42,546 nucleotides of DNA, from the IMG/VR virus record IMGVR_UViG_3300025030_000028, positions 1 to 42,546 of that record, one strand, 5' to 3'. Positions within the stretch are counted from its first letter, which is position 1. Each line of letters opens with the position of its first letter. Source of the DNA: a virus. A program made the translations under genes and the position numbers. The notes beneath the pieces were generated by a model. It saw nothing but the letters and a program-made list of their open reading frames with translations. It was not told where the DNA came from and made no database searches. This document shows positions 8,048-15,752 of the stretch, in pieces.

Positions 8048-8242
8048 ATGCAAAGCCCGCTTGCCCCCGCCAACGTCGCGAACCATATCGGCCAGCCGGT
8101 CGGCTTGTCTTGCCGGTATGAATACGACTCGACGAAACAAAAATTTATGTACCGCTTCTTTCGACGCGGCCGCTATATCGGGGCCGTCAGTGACCCGAAA
8201 CGGGTAGTCGCCAAGATGGAACGGTACGCCTCAACCACGTAA
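8048..8242 (+). CDS. Small protein, unknown
   Basis: 64 residues, ATG at 8048, five bases after the previous stop region. It contains GLSCRYEYDSTKQKFMYRFF and RGRYIGAVSDPKRVVAKMERY, a basic, aromatic-rich beta pattern. Not recognised. Gene order and tight spacing place it in the same transcript as 7897. Confidence 0.6.
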   Translation: MQSPLAPANVANHIGQPVGLSCRYEYDSTKQKFMYRFFRRGRYIGAVSDPKRVVAKMERYASTT

Positions 8243-8252
8243 GGAAAATGCC

Positions 8253-8486
8253 ATGCTTAAAAAACTGATTCGCGCCGCGCGCTACCTTGCCGCGACGGCC
8301 CGCGTTCATTCCCTTGAGGCCGAGTTGGCCGAGCGCGACAAGCTAGGGGCCGTCGTGCGCGACCCGGCGACCCTTGCGGCCTTGCACTACCGCCGTGAGG
8401 CGATTAGCCAAGACCTCGCCCGCGCCCGTGCCGAATGGCAAACCTTCTACCCGCCCGGGGTGCGTTTCACGTGGGGGCAGGCATGA
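8253..8486 (+). CDS. Small coiled-coil protein, unknown
   Basis: 77 residues with an AAGGA ribosome site. The N-terminus is basic (MLKKLIRAARYLAATARV). Residues 18-62 are heptad-like and Glu/Arg/Leu-rich, probably coiled coil, followed by FYPPGVRFTWGQA. Stop overlaps the next start (ATGA at 8483-8486). The family resembles small helical phage proteins of unknown function. Confidence 0.6.
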   Translation: MLKKLIRAARYLAATARVHSLEAELAERDKLGAVVRDPATLAALHYRREAISQDLARARAEWQTFYPPGVRFTWGQA

Positions 8487-8782
8487 GATACCCCGACCCC
8501 TGCCCGGAAACCGGCCGCCGCGTCGTGACCGTGGCCGAATGGAACAACCGGCCCGACGACCTTATCGACGAATACGCCTATTGGTTCAGCCCGGAAGCGG
8601 CCGACGTTGGCCTCGACCCTTGGCGTTTGGTCGAAGGTATCGACGCCCACACGAACGAACGCGAGTACGACGTGGATTTCGCGAACGGCACTTTCAAGAC
8701 CGTGACCGGCGAGCAACCGATTTACGTTCGCCCCCGACATTACGAGGCCCTCAAATGCGCCGCTTCTTCGTCCGGTTCCTGA
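8483..8782 (+). CDS. Hypothetical acidic protein
   Basis: 99 residues beginning MRYPDPCPETGRRVVTVAEW. It is acidic and aromatic (DDLIDEYAYWFSPEAADVGL) and lacks recognised domains. Start overlaps the previous stop. Its 3' end overlaps the membrane gene at 8755 in a different frame. Function unknown. Confidence 0.6.
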   Translation: MRYPDPCPETGRRVVTVAEWNNRPDDLIDEYAYWFSPEAADVGLDPWRLVEGIDAHTNEREYDVDFANGTFKTVTGEQPIYVRPRHYEALKCAASSSGS

Positions 8783-8874
8783 TAGCCCTAGCGGTCGGCG
8801 GCGGGTCGCTCGCGGCCCTCTCGATCCTCATTCACTACGACCATATTTGCGAGGTGCGAACATGTGGGAAATGA
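8755..8874 (+). CDS. Small single-pass membrane protein
   Basis: 39 residues, MRRFFVRFLIALAVGGGSL followed by a hydrophobic stretch to about residue 26, then a short tail with two cysteines (HICEVRTCGK). One N-terminal membrane segment preceded by positive charges predicts a cytoplasmic N-terminus. It overlaps the gene before by 28 bases and the one after by 13, typical of packed phage genes. It could be an inner-membrane accessory protein; holin function cannot be claimed. Confidence 0.5.
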   Translation: MRRFFVRFLIALAVGGGSLAALSILIHYDHICEVRTCGK

Positions 8875-9023
8875 TCGTTTGTATTGCCGTCGCTTGGGGC
8901 GGCTCGTGCCAAGAGCAACGGCCGGTAATCTACCCAAGCAAGTATTTTTGCGAGCGGGCGATTCCGGCCGTCAAGGCGGGCAATCCGAAGATTACGGCGA
9001 TTTACTGCCGCCCTCAGTCCTGA
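8862..9023 (+). CDS. Small secreted or membrane protein with cysteines
   Basis: 53 residues, MWEMIVCIAVAWGGSCQEQR then YFCERAIPAVKAG and a C-terminal YCRPQS. A hydrophobic N-terminus and paired cysteines suggest export or membrane location. It is the last rightward gene and converges on the lysis block, overlapping the 3' end of Rz by about 32 bases. Not recognised. Confidence 0.5.
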   Translation: MWEMIVCIAVAWGGSCQEQRPVIYPSKYFCERAIPAVKAGNPKITAIYCRPQS

Positions 9024-9489
9024 GCCTTAATTCGTCTTGGCAGGCGGCAAGCTGGGCGCTTGCTCGGTCGATTCCGTCGCGTAGGGCGAAATAAGCGCGT
9101 CGAGCAGTTGAATCAAGTTCGGCCCCGGTTCCAGTATCCACGCGGGCGGGGCTTGGGGCTTGGGGGCCGAGCCGGGATTCGGGGCAGGTTGCAGCGATGC
9201 GCAACCCGCTAGAGCTATTAGCGAGGCGGTCGCGAAGGCGATTCGTTTCATTTTGGGCGTTCCTCAGCTCGTTGGTATGTTGGTCGTTCGCGGCCGAGAG
9301 TTTCCCCGCCAATGCGTCGCGGTCGGCGGTCATGTCGGCAAGGGCCTTTGCGGCCTCTTGGCTCGCTTCCAGCTTCTCGGCGGTATATTGCCCCGTCAAA
9401 CGCCAATCGGCGACCTTGTACCCCCCGCCAAATGCGACCACGGCCGTAATAAGCGCGACGATTGCCGCCGTTTTAATGTCGGGGATCAT
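8992..9489 (-). CDS. Rz: Rz-like i-spanin
   Basis: 165 residues: N-terminal membrane anchor at about 7-23 (TAAIVALITAVVAFGGGY), then a long Ala/Glu/Lys-rich coiled-coil periplasmic region (about 35-100). This is the architecture of inner-membrane spanins, which fuse inner and outer membranes in the last step of Gram-negative lysis. Start overlaps the endolysin stop (ATGA at 9489-9486). The Rz1 frame lies entirely inside it. Confidence 0.88.
   Translation of the reverse strand: MIPDIKTAAIVALITAVVAFGGGYKVADWRLTGQYTAEKLEASQEAAKALADMTADRDALAGKLSAANDQHTNELRNAQNETNRLRDRLANSSSGLRIAATCPESRLGPQAPSPARVDTGTGAELDSTARRAYFALRDGIDRASAQLAACQDELRLRTEGGSKSP
9027..9251 (-). CDS. Rz1: Rz1-like o-spanin lipoprotein, embedded in Rz
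   Basis: 74 residues in another frame within Rz. Signal peptide MKRIAFATASLIALAGC has lipobox LAGC with the lipidated Cys17, followed by a proline-rich mature part (QPAPNPGSAPKPQAPP). A GAGG ribosome site lies upstream of the ATG at 9251. The fully embedded Rz/Rz1 arrangement is known from lambda-like phages and is strong support for a Gram-negative host. Confidence 0.88.
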   Translation of the reverse strand: MKRIAFATASLIALAGCASLQPAPNPGSAPKPQAPPAWILEPGPNLIQLLDALISPYATESTEQAPSLPPAKTN

Positions 9490-10046
9490 GCGAGTACCTC
9501 CCGGGCTTGGTCATAGCGTGCCAGTCGGTCGGCGTAGCCGTTGAGGCCGCCGTTAATGCGCCTCGTGATCTTCTCGAAGTCGCCCGCGTCGGCCAAGGCG
9601 TTAAGGCCGTGCGCGTTCCAAAAATCGGCGGCGCTCATGGCGGCCCATTCCGGCAGGGCGAGGGCTTCCGGGTCGGCCTCGAAGTCGGGAACCCAAGGGC
9701 CGCTCGCCGCAAACTTGGCGCGCAAACGGTCACGGGCGGCGGCGTGATTGGCGCGGCCGGTAACTTGGATCAGGCCATGCCCACGGAACCGCTTACCGTC
9801 GCCGGGTTGCGTGTTGCCGAGGTCGGCGCGGCCTTCGTAGCGGGCTTGCGTGGGCGTCGGCCCCCAAATCTCCCGGGCGTACTGTAAGCCGCCGGATTCG
9901 TGGCCGACTTGCGCGAGGAACGCGGCTTGTCGGGCGGGGGTGTCGATACCGTAGGCGGCCATTGCGGCCTCGATAGGCTCAAGCCAAGAGGCGGCCAGCG
10001 ATGCACGCGGGCACCCGGTACAGGCGGCGAGTTGCTCAGGGGTCAC
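9486..10046 (-). CDS. Endolysin, glycoside hydrolase family 19 (chitinase/lysozyme-like)
   Basis: 186 residues that cleave peptidoglycan glycan strands. GH19 hallmarks: GHESGGLQYAREIW with the likely catalytic E50, YEGRADLGNTQPGDG with a second acidic residue E71, and RFRGHGLIQVTGRANH at about 86-101. No signal peptide is seen, so it would need a holin. Start is GTG at 10046, overlapping the upstream stop (GTGA). It sits between holin candidates and spanins in the usual lysis order. Confidence 0.93.
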   Translation of the reverse strand: MTPEQLAACTGCPRASLAASWLEPIEAAMAAYGIDTPARQAAFLAQVGHESGGLQYAREIWGPTPTQARYEGRADLGNTQPGDGKRFRGHGLIQVTGRANHAAARDRLRAKFAASGPWVPDFEADPEALALPEWAAMSAADFWNAHGLNALADAGDFEKITRRINGGLNGYADRLARYDQAREVLA

Positions 10047-10342
10047 GGTTCGGCCCTCCTTTCATGCTTGACGGGGGTATGAATGCGCAGGATCGCGCGC
10101 ACTCGGCGTTCGCTTATGAGTAGTAGGGCCATGCCCATAAAGGCCAAGGCCGCGCCCGCCGGGGGCGTGTAGCCCTGCCAGATACGCACGGCGAAGGCGG
10201 CGGCCCCCACGACGAGAAGCCAAAAAGCCAGCCTCACAAGCAAACGGCACCCGGGGGCCATGAGGTTCAAGATAGATTCGGCGCGCCAAAAAATGACGAC
10301 GGCCGCGATGAATCCCAACGTTTGCAAGATAAGGTCGGTCAT
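10043..10342 (-). CDS. Multi-pass membrane protein, holin candidate
   Basis: 99 residues with about three hydrophobic segments: LILQTLGFIAAVVIFW near 4-19, LLVRLAFWLLVVGAAAFAV near 34-52 and AALAFMGMALLLI near 64-76. The tail is basic (RRVRAILRIHTPVKHERR). Size, topology and position directly upstream of the endolysin fit a holin or antiholin. It overlaps both neighbours by ATGA/GTGA junctions. Confidence 0.7.
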   Translation of the reverse strand: MTDLILQTLGFIAAVVIFWRAESILNLMAPGCRLLVRLAFWLLVVGAAAFAVRIWQGYTPPAGAALAFMGMALLLISERRVRAILRIHTPVKHERRAEP

Positions 10343-10707
10343 TTGGCTAACTCCTCGGCCTTTTTGTTGGCAAGGCGCATAAATGCGGGGCCGAGTACGC
10401 GGTGCGAGGTAAGCCCGACCAAGACGGCAACCGGCAGTTGTAGCGCGGTAAGGGTGAAAAGGCCCCGTATAGTTTCAGACGAGGCGGCGACGGCGGCGAA
10501 AGCGGGGGCGAGGTATCCGGCCAAGAGCGACGCAAGCGCGACCAACGCCACGCGGCGATAAATACTCGTCGGCGGGTGATAACTTTGCGCCCAAAGGCCG
10601 CCAGCAAGGCCAGCGATTAGAATCGCCGGGTCGAGACCCGTGGAAATACCGAAGATCGTTAGACCCGTGGCAACCGCTGTTCCTGCGGTAATGCTCGGCT
10701 CGGCCAT
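10339..10707 (-). CDS. Membrane protein, holin candidate
   Basis: 122 residues with hydrophobic segments near 8-20, 27-38, 52-72 and 84-100 and a basic tail (RLANKKAEELAK). AAGGGGG ribosome site before the ATG at 10707. It is the first gene of the lysis cassette proper, ahead of a second membrane gene and the endolysin. Which of the two is the holin cannot be decided from sequence. Confidence 0.7.
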   Translation of the reverse strand: MAEPSITAGTAVATGLTIFGISTGLDPAILIAGLAGGLWAQSYHPPTSIYRRVALVALASLLAGYLAPAFAAVAASSETIRGLFTLTALQLPVAVLVGLTSHRVLGPAFMRLANKKAEELAK

Positions 10708-10752
10708 ATTCTTACCCCCTTATTTGACTGGATTAGCCAATATGGTAACAGT

Positions 10753-10848
10753 TTAGGGGGTGTCGTCGGTAGTGCCAAAATGGATAAAAGCCCCGATCAG
10801 GGGGCTAGTAACCACGGATACGACGAGCCAAGCGGCGAGGTAAATCAC
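10753..10848 (-). CDS. Very small membrane peptide
   Basis: 31 residues from a GTG start at 10848 that overlaps the preceding stop (GTGA). It reads VIYLAAWLVVSVVTSPLIGA then FIHFGTTDDTP, with one membrane segment. The tight junction supports translation, but the size and GTG start leave doubt. Confidence 0.4.
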   Translation of the reverse strand: MIYLAAWLVVSVVTSPLIGAFIHFGTTDDTP

Positions 10849-11420
10849 GATAGCGCCCGACGAAGTATTGGCGAGAACATGAAAATCGCTTTCGGATGCC
10901 GCGATTTGTTCGCATCGTCTTTGACGTAAATATCGAGCAGGTAGCCCGCCTCGAACGAGAATTGCACGGGGCCGACGGTCTTTATCCATCGCAATTGAAA
11001 CGCCCCCCGGTTCGACTTGATCAGGAACCACCCGGCGGCCGACCGGCTCTTGTCGAGGTCGAGGCCGCAACCCGACGAGGTAACGACGAACGTTTCTTCG
11101 GAAGCCACGGCCCAAGCCAAGACCGACCACGAGAAGCCGCAAGCGCAATTGCGCCAAAGCCAAGCGACCATCCCGCGCCAAGTGCCCCACGAGGTCGGCG
11201 CGTGCTTGGTTCTCCATCCGTTATCGCCCCACAAGCTGTTATCGTAGGTCGTGTCGAACCAATAGAGCCACGAAGGCAAGCGAGGTTCGTACCCGTGCCC
11301 GTTGGCGTTGTCGGCGGGGCCGTCGCGCATGACGGCGAACAAAGGCAGGAACGGCGCAAGGATCATGCCGAGCAGGTAAAAAACGATATAGACGACGAGG
11401 AACAAAATAAATCGAAGCAT
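10845..11420 (-). CDS. Membrane-anchored protein next to lysis genes, unknown
   Basis: 191 residues. ATG at 11420 chosen for the AAAGGGG ribosome site. N-terminal membrane segment (MLRFILFLVVYIVFYLLGMI, about 1-30), then a Trp-rich soluble part (SWLYWFDTTYDNSLWGDNGW; WGTWRGMVAWLWRNCAC). I have seen similar Trp-rich proteins beside phage lysis genes, but the function is unknown. It lies between the peptidase gene and the holin candidates in the late leftward transcript. Confidence 0.75.
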   Translation of the reverse strand: MLRFILFLVVYIVFYLLGMILAPFLPLFAVMRDGPADNANGHGYEPRLPSWLYWFDTTYDNSLWGDNGWRTKHAPTSWGTWRGMVAWLWRNCACGFSWSVLAWAVASEETFVVTSSGCGLDLDKSRSAAGWFLIKSNRGAFQLRWIKTVGPVQFSFEAGYLLDIYVKDDANKSRHPKAIFMFSPILRRALS

Positions 11421-11430
11421 GACAACCCCT

Positions 11431-11910
11431 TTACGGTTGAGGAACGGGAACAATCCGCGCCCCGGGCATACTGAGGGCAACGGCCATAAATTGAGCGGGG
11501 CCGAAGGTATCCGGGGAAACCAAGCCGACCGAAGCCCCGACGATTTCATTACAAAACCATCGGTCGCCGTCTTGGCCGCTCAGGAAGACGGTAGCCACGG
11601 CCCCGCGTAGGTCGTACTTTTCGCCAACGTGGGGGAGAATGAAGGCGAGCGAACTTTTCGCATCCCAGCAAGGCACGTCGATAGCGACCCAATTTGCCGG
11701 GTCGAGCGTGGCGTATTTGGCCCGCACGCCGCCGTCGCGAAGGCTCGCCGAGGCGATGCACGCTTGCCCCTCGGCGTTGGCCCCGTAGTACCCCTCGACA
11801 TGCGTTACGCGCGCAAATTGGCCGCGTTGAACGAGGCGCGTCGCGGCCCAGCCTAAGCGAACGGCAAGCGTGTCTTGCGCGTGGTTTCCGACATAGCCGA
11901 GGATGATCAC
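11431..11910 (-). CDS. Permuted papain-like (YiiX/NlpC-P60 type) peptidase
   Basis: 159 residues. The order of catalytic-type residues, histidine first (VTHVEG, H37) and cysteine later (WFCNEIVGAS, C120 with E122), matches permuted papain-fold amidases of the YiiX/YaeF type. It may act as a virion-associated or lysis-associated cell-wall amidase. Start is GTG at 11910 with GGGGAG eight bases upstream. Placement between fibre assembly and lysis genes is common in myoviruses with this baseplate type. Catalytic activity is inferred. Confidence 0.75.
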   Translation of the reverse strand: MIILGYVGNHAQDTLAVRLGWAATRLVQRGQFARVTHVEGYYGANAEGQACIASASLRDGGVRAKYATLDPANWVAIDVPCWDAKSSLAFILPHVGEKYDLRGAVATVFLSGQDGDRWFCNEIVGASVGLVSPDTFGPAQFMAVALSMPGARIVPVPQP

Positions 11911-11915
11911 GGTAT

Positions 11916-12446
11916 TTACTCCCCGAAGATTTTCGGCCAGCCGGTCGAATAGTCGTAAGTCGCCGGGTCGGCGCTTGCTTCCATTGCGACGCGGTGCGTT
12001 TCGGCCGCCGCGAAAATGGTTTGATCGCTTGCCGCTTGTGCGGTGAAGACTTGTTGCGCAAGGGCGGGCGTCATGGTGATAAAGCTACCGTCCATTGTCT
12101 TCCACTGCAAGCCCGCCGGAAGGTTCGCGCCCATCATGACAAGGCCCATTTGCTGAATTCGCGAGCCGTCGTCGGAATGAAACCACTTCTCGCCGACCTT
12201 AACGCCCCCAGCCTTGCGGCGGTCGCGTTCGGCCTTGATGGCCTCCCATACCTGTGCAGCCGTTGCCCTGGGCGCGTCTTGGAGGATCGGGAACCCCCCA
12301 GAGTCGGCAGCTATGTGCTTTCCAGAAGACTGTCCAGCGAGAAGGGACTCGTATTGTTCTGCGGTGATTTCGACCGCATCATCAGGAATGTTGTCCCCGT
12401 GGACGGCGCGATTGTAGAAGCCGCCAGTTGATTTTGCGTAATACAT
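11916..12446 (-). CDS. Tail fibre assembly protein with DUF4376-like C-terminus
   Basis: 176 residues. N-terminus MYYAKSTGGFYNRAVHGD plus AVEITAEQYESLLAGQ is the typical tail fibre assembly pattern (short beta region, then chaperone helix). The C-terminal half (AAQVWEAIKAERDRRKAGG; VKVGEKWFHSDDGSRIQQMG) resembles DUF4376. AAGGGGG ribosome site before the ATG. It probably helps fold or trimerise the fibre encoded next. Codon use in its 5' third differs from that of the rest of the genome, in common with the fibre tip. Confidence 0.85.
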   Translation of the reverse strand: MYYAKSTGGFYNRAVHGDNIPDDAVEITAEQYESLLAGQSSGKHIAADSGGFPILQDAPRATAAQVWEAIKAERDRRKAGGVKVGEKWFHSDDGSRIQQMGLVMMGANLPAGLQWKTMDGSFITMTPALAQQVFTAQAASDQTIFAAAETHRVAMEASADPATYDYSTGWPKIFGE

Positions 12447-12457
12447 TTTTTACCCCC

Positions 12458-13567
12458 TTAGTAGCCAATAGCAATCACAGTCGAGGGGGAGACAGAGCCG
12501 AACGCAATGCTGTTTCCTGTGCACAACATCTGCGCACCAGATAGTGCTCTGCTCACAATTGCTACGTTGTTGTACCCGGCTGCGCTGACTGTGTAGTTGT
12601 CAGCTAAGGCCGCTGCAAAAAAGACATTAGGGAATGCAATTGGGAACGTGAAATTAGTGAATGCGTTGGCGGCTTGAGGGCGCGTTACGCCAGTCCATTG
12701 AATGATTAAGCTACCAAGCCACGACGGGAACTTGATATACCCATTTACTCCGGTATTAAAGACAAAGCCCGCAGCGGTAGCGATAGCCGCCATTGCGCCA
12801 CGAACCCAGCCGGTCGAGGCGGGCTTAACGCTGTTATCGGCGAAGCTGGCGTCGTTCGCTACCGTAACCGCGCCTACCCCGTATGTCGGATTCTGCAAAA
12901 CCCATTTGTCGAGCGTGGCGTCGTACTGTAGTTCGAGCCAATGCCCCGCGCCTGCAATGTCGCCCGCCAAAAGTGCGACGTTATTACCCTTGACGATAGT
13001 TTTTGCCGTGGTGCCGTCGGCCTTGAACGTGGGCGTCGTGGTCGCATTGGCCCCGTTTGCGCGAACAAATACCGAAAGCGTGCCCGGGGCGGCCGGTAGC
13101 GCGGCAATGGCGGGGGTAAAAGCGGCGGTAATAGCATCCACGGTGCCGCCTGCGGTCGCGCTCATGTACGCCGCTTGCTGCAAGAGGGCAGGGGTTGGCA
13201 AGAGCGCCCATTTCGTCGCGTCGCTCGGTAGCGCGGTATTCGCCGCGACGAGCGAGATATACAACGCGCCCGAATATTTGACGATTGCAAATTGCGCGTA
13301 ACTGTACGCCGCGCCGCCGTTGAGGGCCGAGGTAATGTAATCGGGCGCGCCTTGGCTTTGAATCTCGGCAATCGCGGTCGTAATATCGAACAAAACTTGA
13401 TTCATCTTGTCGCGTTCGATGTTCTTCGCGGCCGGGTCAGTCTTTTGGCGTTGGTAGTCGAACCCGTAGCCTTGAGAATAGCTTACGTTGCCGTTCGAAT
13501 CGACCGCATCCGGTACGGCCGTTTTGTCGCCGGTCGCGGCGAACGGAAGTCGAAAAAATTTAAGCAT
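12458..13567 (-). CDS. Tail fibre protein
   Basis: 369 residues from the ATG at 13567 (MLKFFRLPFAATGDK), which overlaps the DUF2612 stop region. The N-terminus is the baseplate-attachment type, followed by GYGFDYQRQKTDPAAKNIER and repeated beta segments. The C-terminal ~100 residues (FNTGVNGYIKFPSWLGSLII; TRPQAANAFTNFTFPIAF) match the receptor-binding tip of gp53-like fibres. The tip-coding DNA (about 12460-12760) is visibly less GC-rich and uses AGA, ACA, TCT and CCA codons unlike its neighbours, suggesting exchange of the host-range domain. Confidence 0.88.
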   Translation of the reverse strand: MLKFFRLPFAATGDKTAVPDAVDSNGNVSYSQGYGFDYQRQKTDPAAKNIERDKMNQVLFDITTAIAEIQSQGAPDYITSALNGGAAYSYAQFAIVKYSGALYISLVAANTALPSDATKWALLPTPALLQQAAYMSATAGGTVDAITAAFTPAIAALPAAPGTLSVFVRANGANATTTPTFKADGTTAKTIVKGNNVALLAGDIAGAGHWLELQYDATLDKWVLQNPTYGVGAVTVANDASFADNSVKPASTGWVRGAMAAIATAAGFVFNTGVNGYIKFPSWLGSLIIQWTGVTRPQAANAFTNFTFPIAFPNVFFAAALADNYTVSAAGYNNVAIVSRALSGAQMLCTGNSIAFGSVSPSTVIAIGY

Positions 13568-14219
13568 GGCTAAAATTCCCGTTTGTGAAGTTTTCGTGAT
13601 ACCGACCAAAACCCCAGCCGTCGGCGTCGCCTATAACAACGTAGTATATCTTAACCCCGGCCGGTCGGGGTAGTAAGTCGTATTCCGTCAAGACCATTTC
13701 GAGGCCCGACGAAAGCGGAAAATTGAACACATACCGCGCCGTCATGTCGTACCCGTCATTCACGTAGGCAAGGCCGAGCGGCGCAAAAAGGTATGCGAAA
13801 AATTCGTTAATCTCGGGTATGGTGCCCCGGGTCACGAGTTGGAAATATCGCAGGCGCAACACGAGGCGCTTTTGCTCGGTCGAGAGTTGCGACGACGAAA
13901 TGCTCGCGAAATTGCCGTTCGTGAAGTTCTCGTGATACTGCCCGAAACCCCATATCGGTTTATTCGAGTCGTCACCTTGCGAGGCCACGGCGAGCGGAAT
14001 GTCGAGGATGATCGCCCACACGGCCAAGCCGAAGTCGTTCGCGGTGCGTAGGTCGAAAACGTCGCGTATCCAATCTTCCCAAAAGGCTTTTTGGTTCTCG
14101 TCGTACCATGCTTGCTTTTGCCGCACGAGCGATTCAAGTCTCGCCGCGTCGTTGTACTGCCAAAGCAACGCCCGAAGCAAATCGACGGAAAAATCGAAGG
14201 CTTGGATTTGTTGGCTCAT
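13560..14219 (-). CDS. DUF2612 baseplate protein (fibre attachment)
   Basis: 219 residues, recognised as DUF2612 family from FDFSVDLLRALLWQYNDA and the LVLRLRYFQLVTRGTIPEIN block. It follows the baseplate J-like protein and precedes the fibre, so it probably links fibres to the baseplate. Odd feature: the 15-residue segment WGFGQYHENFTNGNF (90-104) is repeated at the extreme C-terminus (202-216) with one residue changed, although the codons have diverged synonymously. Confidence 0.88.
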   Translation of the reverse strand: MSQQIQAFDFSVDLLRALLWQYNDAARLESLVRQKQAWYDENQKAFWEDWIRDVFDLRTANDFGLAVWAIILDIPLAVASQGDDSNKPIWGFGQYHENFTNGNFASISSSQLSTEQKRLVLRLRYFQLVTRGTIPEINEFFAYLFAPLGLAYVNDGYDMTARYVFNFPLSSGLEMVLTEYDLLPRPAGVKIYYVVIGDADGWGFGRYHENFTNGNFSHA

Positions 14220-15412
14220 AGCACGACGACCTCAATAGCCCCCGAGGCAATTGTGGCCTTTTGATTGAGGGCGATTGCAATCTCGGCCGTACTCCAAGAG
14301 ATAACCGAGGCGAGCGAAATTTCGCATTTCTGCACGTAGATACCCGGGGCCTCGCGATTGACCGCGCCCGCAAGTTCGAACGTGCTTACGCTACCGCCGA
14401 CAACGAAGCCCGGTTCGCCTTCGAGAAGGCCCGCCGCGTAGTCGAGAATCGCTTGGCGAACGGCGGTCGGTACGTCGGTAAGGGCGCTACCGTTGCGCAC
14501 GGTCACGCGCGCCGCAAGGGCTACGCTCGTCGGGCGGTCGAACTTGACCGGGTACGTTTGGCCGGTTGCAGGGTGCGGCATATTAACCGTTACGGCCCCG
14601 TTCCAATTGGCCCCGAGGCTTTTACTTGTGAGCAAGGCGGCGGCCACTTCCGCGTCGGTGCCGCCATCAACACACGCCCACACGGAATTAGCGAGTAGAA
14701 AAATGCCGTCGATTGTGGCGTCGGCCTTCGTGTAGTTCTCGCGGTACTGCAAGCTCTTGACGTTCGGAATATCGTAGAGGGCCGAGGTCGCGGCAAGCGG
14801 CAAGGCGACATTTTGGAGCGAGAGGGTATTTTTCCGACGTTGGCGGCTTGCGAGGTCGCTTTCTTCGCCCCGGCCGACCGTGGCCGCCGTTGGGTTCGTG
14901 ACTTGATCCCAGCCGAGAACGGCCGTTACGATTTGGGTAAGTGCGCCCGGGTTGGCCGCCGTCGGCCCCGCCTCGACCGCTTGAAAATCGACCGTACCAT
15001 TACCGCCCGCGTCGAGCGTAATGGCCGAGATACTCGCAAAGAGCGTGCCGTCGGCGAGCGAGGCTTGCGACCCTGCCGGTATGAGCGTACCGGGCAGGCC
15101 GAGCAGTTGAACGGCCGAGCATACCGAGTACGTCGCGTCGTAGCGTTGGCCGCCGGTAAGCGCCCAAATCGCATCAAGGAAGACGCCCCCGGCGAGGTTC
15201 GGGTTAATTTGGTTGGCGACCGTCGCGTTATTGCGCAACACGCCCGAGCGAGCCGTCGTTTCGGCGGTAATCAACACGCCTTGCGGGGTGTTGGCCGTCG
15301 TGATCAGGTCTTGGCCTAGCGCGGCCTTAAATTCGCTTTCGACCGTCGCTTGAACGGTTCCAGTGTCGGGAACAATAACGCCCGTCGTGTCGAGGTATTG
15401 GTAATCAGCCAT
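14216..15412 (-). CDS. Baseplate J-like protein
   Basis: 398 residues, a baseplate wedge protein of the P2 J/T4 gp6 family. Typical blocks include VQATVESEFKAALGQDL, a TPQGVLITAETTARS region, the beta-rich GTLIPAGSQASLADGTLF, and SDLASRQRRKNTLSLQ. It overlaps both the gp25-like and DUF2612 genes by a few bases, so the cassette is translated as a coupled unit. Confidence 0.95.
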   Translation of the reverse strand: MADYQYLDTTGVIVPDTGTVQATVESEFKAALGQDLITTANTPQGVLITAETTARSGVLRNNATVANQINPNLAGGVFLDAIWALTGGQRYDATYSVCSAVQLLGLPGTLIPAGSQASLADGTLFASISAITLDAGGNGTVDFQAVEAGPTAANPGALTQIVTAVLGWDQVTNPTAATVGRGEESDLASRQRRKNTLSLQNVALPLAATSALYDIPNVKSLQYRENYTKADATIDGIFLLANSVWACVDGGTDAEVAAALLTSKSLGANWNGAVTVNMPHPATGQTYPVKFDRPTSVALAARVTVRNGSALTDVPTAVRQAILDYAAGLLEGEPGFVVGGSVSTFELAGAVNREAPGIYVQKCEISLASVISWSTAEIAIALNQKATIASGAIEVVVL

Positions 15413-15752
15413 TCAGCACTCCCGGGCCGTAATCGGTTTCAATTGTTGCCGTATATGATAGCTTGTTGTCGGCTCGCGCGATGGACAAATCGCGAATGCC
15501 TTTCACATGGGCGACGCCGAGAAGGGCGCGCCGCAAGTAGGCGTCAAACTGCGAAATGTTCGGCGAGCCGTTCCACACGACGGCGAAGTTCGGCAAGCCT
15601 TGATCCACGGCATATTCCATTTCGGCGAGTTGCGTTTGGGCCGCTTGTTGGGCCGCCTGCAAGGTCGCTTGTAGCGCGGTCGCTATCGCGAGCGAACCGT
15701 CGGTGCCGATATAAAGGTCGTTGTTTGAATCGACCGCTAGGGTTCGCGTCAT
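15405..15752 (-). CDS. Baseplate wedge protein, gp25/GpW-like
   Basis: 115 residues. LYIGTDGSLAIATALQATLQ and MEYAVDQGLPNFAVVWNGSP are the characteristic blocks of small gp25-like proteins that connect baseplate to sheath and help nucleate sheath assembly. It sits between the spike and J-like genes, as in related contractile tails. Confidence 0.9.
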   Translation of the reverse strand: MTRTLAVDSNNDLYIGTDGSLAIATALQATLQAAQQAAQTQLAEMEYAVDQGLPNFAVVWNGSPNISQFDAYLRRALLGVAHVKGIRDLSIARADNKLSYTATIETDYGPGVLNG

